64,000 nt of DNA from Aminobacterium sp. MB27-C1 (lineage in GTDB: Bacteria > Synergistota > Synergistia > Synergistales > Aminobacteriaceae). The notes beneath the pieces were generated by a model. The model was given only the letters and a program-made list of their open reading frames with translations, ran no database searches and was not told the DNA's origin. The stretch covers positions 744,001 through 808,000 of the forward strand of contig NZ_CP133089.1 of the NCBI RefSeq assembly GCF_030908405.1, read 5' to 3'. Shown piece by piece: positions 61,286 through 64,000 of this stretch (position 1 is the first letter of the stretch; each line of letters opens with the position of its first letter). The translations under genes and the position numbers were made by a program.

Positions 61286-61747
61286 ATGAGGCTGGAAAAA
61301 TATCTTGAAATACTTCCCAAATCACTTTGGGTTATGACCTGTAACTCAGGATCATGTAATGGCTGCGATATTGAAATAGTGGCGACAATCAGCCCGCGCT
61401 ACGACATAGAACGCTTTGGAATGAAACTTGTAGGAACACCGCGCCATGCCGACGTTCTCGTAGTTACCGGGCCTGTTACGAAGTATATGAAAGACAGACT
61501 GCTGCGGATCTATCATCAGATACCGGATCCCAAGGTTGTAGTTGTCGTTGGAAACTGCGGAGCATCGGGAGATGTCTTCTACAAATCGTACAACCTTGAA
61601 GGTCCCGTCGATAATATTATCCCGGTAGACGTCTATGTACATGGATGCCCCCCTCGTCCAGAGGCCATAATAGAGGGAGTTGCGAAAGCAGTTCTGAAGC
61701 TTGAAGCGAAAAGGGAAGAGCTGCTTAAGGCAGGTGTTGAGAAATAA
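61286..61747 (+). CDS. mbhJ: [NiFe] hydrogenase small subunit, NuoB-like (MbhJ)
   Basis: A 153-residue peripheral subunit facing the cytosol. It holds the proximal [4Fe-4S] cluster: Cys24 and Cys27 in SCNGCD, Cys91 in GNCGASGD and Cys121 in GCPPRPEAI; all four ligands are present. It passes electrons to the NiFe site in the large subunit. AGGAGG precedes the ATG. It overlaps mbhK by one base. Length is short, as usual for group 4 enzymes, with no export signal. Confidence 0.95.
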   Translation: MRLEKYLEILPKSLWVMTCNSGSCNGCDIEIVATISPRYDIERFGMKLVGTPRHADVLVVTGPVTKYMKDRLLRIYHQIPDPKVVVVVGNCGASGDVFYKSYNLEGPVDNIIPVDVYVHGCPPRPEAIIEGVAKAVLKLEAKREELLKAGVEK

Positions 61748-62292
61748 TGAGAACTCCGAAGAACTATACGCAGGATTCCTATTCTTTAGAAGAAATTCTC
61801 TCATCTCTTCGAGAGTCTTTTGGTGAAGATGTCGTTAAAGACGTACGAGAACATCGTGCAGGCAAAGAACAGGCTGTATCTTTCCATCAGCTGTGGCTCA
61901 CTGTTCCGAGAGAAAAATTCCTTTCTCTTGTAGAGTTCCTTTTTGGTTACGATTTCCTTCACTTCCACGTTCTTTCTGGAAATGACGATGGAGATGTAAT
62001 CACGCTGAACTATCATTTCACTCTCTTCCGAGTGGCTGGTCGCGGAAAGAGGTTGGGCGTAACTGTCAGTGTTCCGGTTCCTAAAGAAGACCTGGTTATG
62101 CCGTCCCTTTTCGATACTATTCCAGGAGTGGAGTACAGCGAGCGGGAAATGCGCGAAATGCTTGGAGTCGATTTTGATGGACTTCAAAATAAAGCCCTTG
62201 TATTTCTTCCGGAAGATTGGGATGAGTCTATCAAGCCGTGGCGCAGAGATGAGACAGGTCCTGATGTTGATGACGTTAGGATGCTCTCTTAG
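61747..62292 (+). CDS. mbhK: NuoC-like hydrogenase subunit (MbhK)
   Basis: A 181-residue peripheral subunit homologous to complex I NuoC (30-kDa). Seen: VITLNYHFTLFRVAGRGKRL and the family motif PGVEYSEREMREMLGVDFDG followed by LPEDWDESIKPWRRD. It packs beside the NiFe large subunit. Stop and start overlap with mbhJ shows translational coupling. It carries no cofactor motif, as expected. Confidence 0.9.
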   Translation: MRTPKNYTQDSYSLEEILSSLRESFGEDVVKDVREHRAGKEQAVSFHQLWLTVPREKFLSLVEFLFGYDFLHFHVLSGNDDGDVITLNYHFTLFRVAGRGKRLGVTVSVPVPKEDLVMPSLFDTIPGVEYSEREMREMLGVDFDGLQNKALVFLPEDWDESIKPWRRDETGPDVDDVRMLS

Positions 62293-62304
62293 GAGGAGAC
62301 AACA

Positions 62305-63543
62305 ATGGCGAGCGAAAAAACTCATACATATAAAGTTCCTATAGGCCCTGTCCATGTCGGTTTGAAAGAACCTATCACGGCATGGCTCGACCTTGACGGC
62401 GAAAAAATAGTTGATGCACGGGTCCGTCCCGGTGCAATTCACCGCGGAATCGAATATATGGCACGGGATCGCAACCCTATTCAGGTCATCTATCTTTCAG
62501 AGCGTATATGTGGAATATGCTCCTTCAGCCACATCACAGCTTTCTTGAGAGCTGTTGAAGATGCGGCTCAGATAGAGGTGCCACCGCGTGCCCAGTACAT
62601 CCGATCTCTCGTGCTTGAACTCGAAAGAATTCACTCTCACGCCCTGTGGGCCGGAGTGGCATGTTATTCCATAGGTTTCGACTCGGCCTTCCATCTTGGA
62701 ATGCTGTTGCGCGAAAAAGTTATGGATGTACTTGAATCCTATACAGGAAACCGCGTCAATTATGGTGTTGGAACAGTCGGTGGCGTTCGCTGGGACCTCA
62801 CTCCCGAAACAATCAACGTCATTAAAGACATGATCCAATATTACAGAAACGAACTTGGCGCATTCTACGACGTAGTAACAGAGGATCCAGTTGCAAAGGC
62901 CAGAATGCGACACGTTGGCGTTCTGACATACGACGAGGCCATGCGCTACTGTGCCCTCGGTCCTACAGCCCGTGCCAGCGGCGTACGTTGCGACCTTCGC
63001 TGGTCAGCACCTTACGAAGCCTATGCAGATCTCGACGTAAAACCCATCGTTCCTCAGGATTACTTTGGAAAGGCATATGGTGACGTATTCGATCGTTTCC
63101 TGGTACGAGTTCTTGAACTCTATCAATCACTCGATATTATTGAAAAAATCATCGAAGGATTGCCTGAAGGAGACATTGTCTTCGAAAAGAATCTGGTCAA
63201 AGTGCTGAACGTCTTAAAGGCGGCAGATGGAGAAGGCTGGGGATGCATTGAGGCTCCTCGCGGTGACGATACTCACGTCATTCGTCTCAAAGGCGGAGAC
63301 GAGCACGTCTACTGGTGGAAAGTGCGAGCCCCGACTTATTCCAATGCCATCTCATGGCCGTTGATGTTCAGGAATAATGAGTTGGCAGATGCCCCTCTGA
63401 TTATTAACAGCGTTGACCCCTGTATATCATGTATGGAAAGAACCCTGATTACAGGCAATAGCGATAAGGCTGGAGAAGTCTACTCGAAAAATCAACTGTT
63501 GGAAATGAGCAGAGAGAAGACGAGGAGGCTGAGAAAGGCATGA
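62305..63543 (+). CDS. mbhL: [NiFe] hydrogenase large subunit, NuoD-like (MbhL)
   Basis: A 412-residue catalytic subunit. It retains both metal-binding pairs: Cys69 and Cys72 in ERICGICSFSH, and Cys373 and Cys376 in DPCISCMER. These ligate the NiFe centre, which separates a true hydrogenase from complex I NuoD and from sulfane-reductase relatives that have lost ligands. A short tail of about 35 residues follows the second pair; whether it is cleaved on maturation cannot be told. GGAGGAGA precedes the ATG. It should reduce protons to H2 with electrons from ferredoxin. No maturation (hyp) genes are within the window. Confidence 0.95.
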   Translation: MASEKTHTYKVPIGPVHVGLKEPITAWLDLDGEKIVDARVRPGAIHRGIEYMARDRNPIQVIYLSERICGICSFSHITAFLRAVEDAAQIEVPPRAQYIRSLVLELERIHSHALWAGVACYSIGFDSAFHLGMLLREKVMDVLESYTGNRVNYGVGTVGGVRWDLTPETINVIKDMIQYYRNELGAFYDVVTEDPVAKARMRHVGVLTYDEAMRYCALGPTARASGVRCDLRWSAPYEAYADLDVKPIVPQDYFGKAYGDVFDRFLVRVLELYQSLDIIEKIIEGLPEGDIVFEKNLVKVLNVLKAADGEGWGCIEAPRGDDTHVIRLKGGDEHVYWWKVRAPTYSNAISWPLMFRNNELADAPLIINSVDPCISCMERTLITGNSDKAGEVYSKNQLLEMSREKTRRLRKA

Positions 63544-64000
63544 TTATCAATATGGTAATGAAACTGGTGGCAGGCATAGCCCTTATGTTGCTTGTATCGG
63601 TAGTAGCCGTTCTCTTCGACGGAGCTGACCGTGTTATTCATGCCAAAATGCAGCGACGGTGGGGACCTCCGCTCTTTCAGCCTTTCTACGATATTCTGAA
63701 GCTTCTGGGGAAAGAGAACATCGTTCCCCGACGAGCTGTAAAATGGGCTTTCAACGGAGCTCCATGGGTTGCCATGGCGACCATGCTGTTGCTCTTCCTT
63801 TATATTCCTATCGGATCTTTGCCGCCCATTCTTGGCACTGAAGGCGATATGATTCTCATCATTTACCTTCTCAGCCTTTCAGGCGTGGCTATGGCCGTAG
63901 GTGGTTTCTCCAGCGGAAACCCAATTGCAAACGTCGGCGCTCAGCGTGAGATGATCCTCATGATGAGCTACGAGCTGCCCCTTGCCGTTGTTATTTCCAC
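63540..64000 (+). CDS. mbhM: NuoH-like hydrogenase membrane subunit (MbhM), partial
   Basis: The first 153 residues of an inner-membrane subunit homologous to complex I NuoH; the gene runs off the right edge. Seen: HAKMQRRWGPPLFQPFYDIL, KLLGKENIVPRRA and GAQREMILMMSYELPLAVV, all standard for the family. NuoH-like subunits join the catalytic arm to the antiporter arm. The ATG overlaps the mbhL stop (ATGA). A ferredoxin-like mbhN gene is expected just outside the window. Confidence 0.95.
   Translation, partial: MIINMVMKLVAGIALMLLVSVVAVLFDGADRVIHAKMQRRWGPPLFQPFYDILKLLGKENIVPRRAVKWAFNGAPWVAMATMLLLFLYIPIGSLPPILGTEGDMILIIYLLSLSGVAMAVGGFSSGNPIANVGAQREMILMMSYELPLAVVIS

Overview
The window reads as ordinary chromosome of an anaerobic, two-membrane bacterium, with one AT-rich accessory island near the left end. 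The best guess, by inference from gene content only, is a Synergistota amino-acid fermenter of the Aminobacterium type. Evidence for two membranes: a signal-peptide beta-barrel protein ending in Tyr, a LolA-like carrier with a LolCDE-like ABC transporter, and an LpxH-type phosphatase. Evidence for anaerobic energy metabolism: a membrane-bound [NiFe] hydrogenase fused to Mrp antiporter modules. Strong GGAGG-type ribosome sites and many GTG/TTG starts let most start codons be chosen. No rRNA, tRNA, CRISPR array or intact insertion sequence was seen.

Layout. 1-1050: a PEP-mutase/isocitrate-lyase family enzyme and its terminator. 1050-8040: AT-rich island with a decayed McrB-like fragment, a 1837-residue SF1 helicase fused to a Vsr/DUF559-like nuclease, and an orphan HigA-type antitoxin. 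8044-12605 (minus strand): DUF488 protein, HerA-like ATPase, voltage-gated-type K+ channel, GNAT acetyltransferase. 12905-18430: five-gene operon of beta-barrel protein, ABC ATPase, two FtsX-type permeases and LolA-like carrier. 18843-20240: antibiotic-resistance type ABC-F ATPase behind an apparent attenuator. 20237-23664: promoter, structured leader with terminator, Na+/solute symporter, Ldh2-family dehydrogenase, nucleotidyltransferase-like protein. 23930-29552: small secreted protein, a 48-residue small gene, transglutaminase, SulP transporter, LrgA/LrgB pair. 29573-35707: M20 peptidase, MATE pump, a TetR-methyltransferase cassette bounded by a duplicated piece of the neighbouring carboxylesterase gene, and the carboxylesterase. 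35779-40199: zinc-ribbon protein, FMN riboswitch with ribB, nitroreductase, CorC-like protein, NlpE-META protein.

40494-44805 is an ion-transport block (K+/H+ antiporter, then TrkA-TrkH). 44884-49358 holds an unknown protein, a DMT exporter, LpxH-like enzyme, DUF488 protein and a split chromate transporter. 49447-55695 is a compact plus-strand run: corA, comB, sirtuin, an unknown protein, a YgiQ radical-SAM protein and a membrane-anchored tail protein. 56905 to the right edge is the Mrp-hydrogenase operon in the archaeal mbhA-M order, cut off inside mbhM.

How the parts work together: the mbh operon should couple ferredoxin oxidation and H2 evolution to ion pumping, and the Na+/K+ transporters nearby would use or balance those gradients. 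The 12.9-18.4 kb operon looks like a dedicated envelope lipid or lipoprotein trafficking route. The accessory candidates for closer study are the helicase-nuclease island, the autoregulated tetR cassette with its duplication scar, the two leader-terminator arrangements at 18.6-18.8 and 20.4 kb, and the isolated 48-residue gene.
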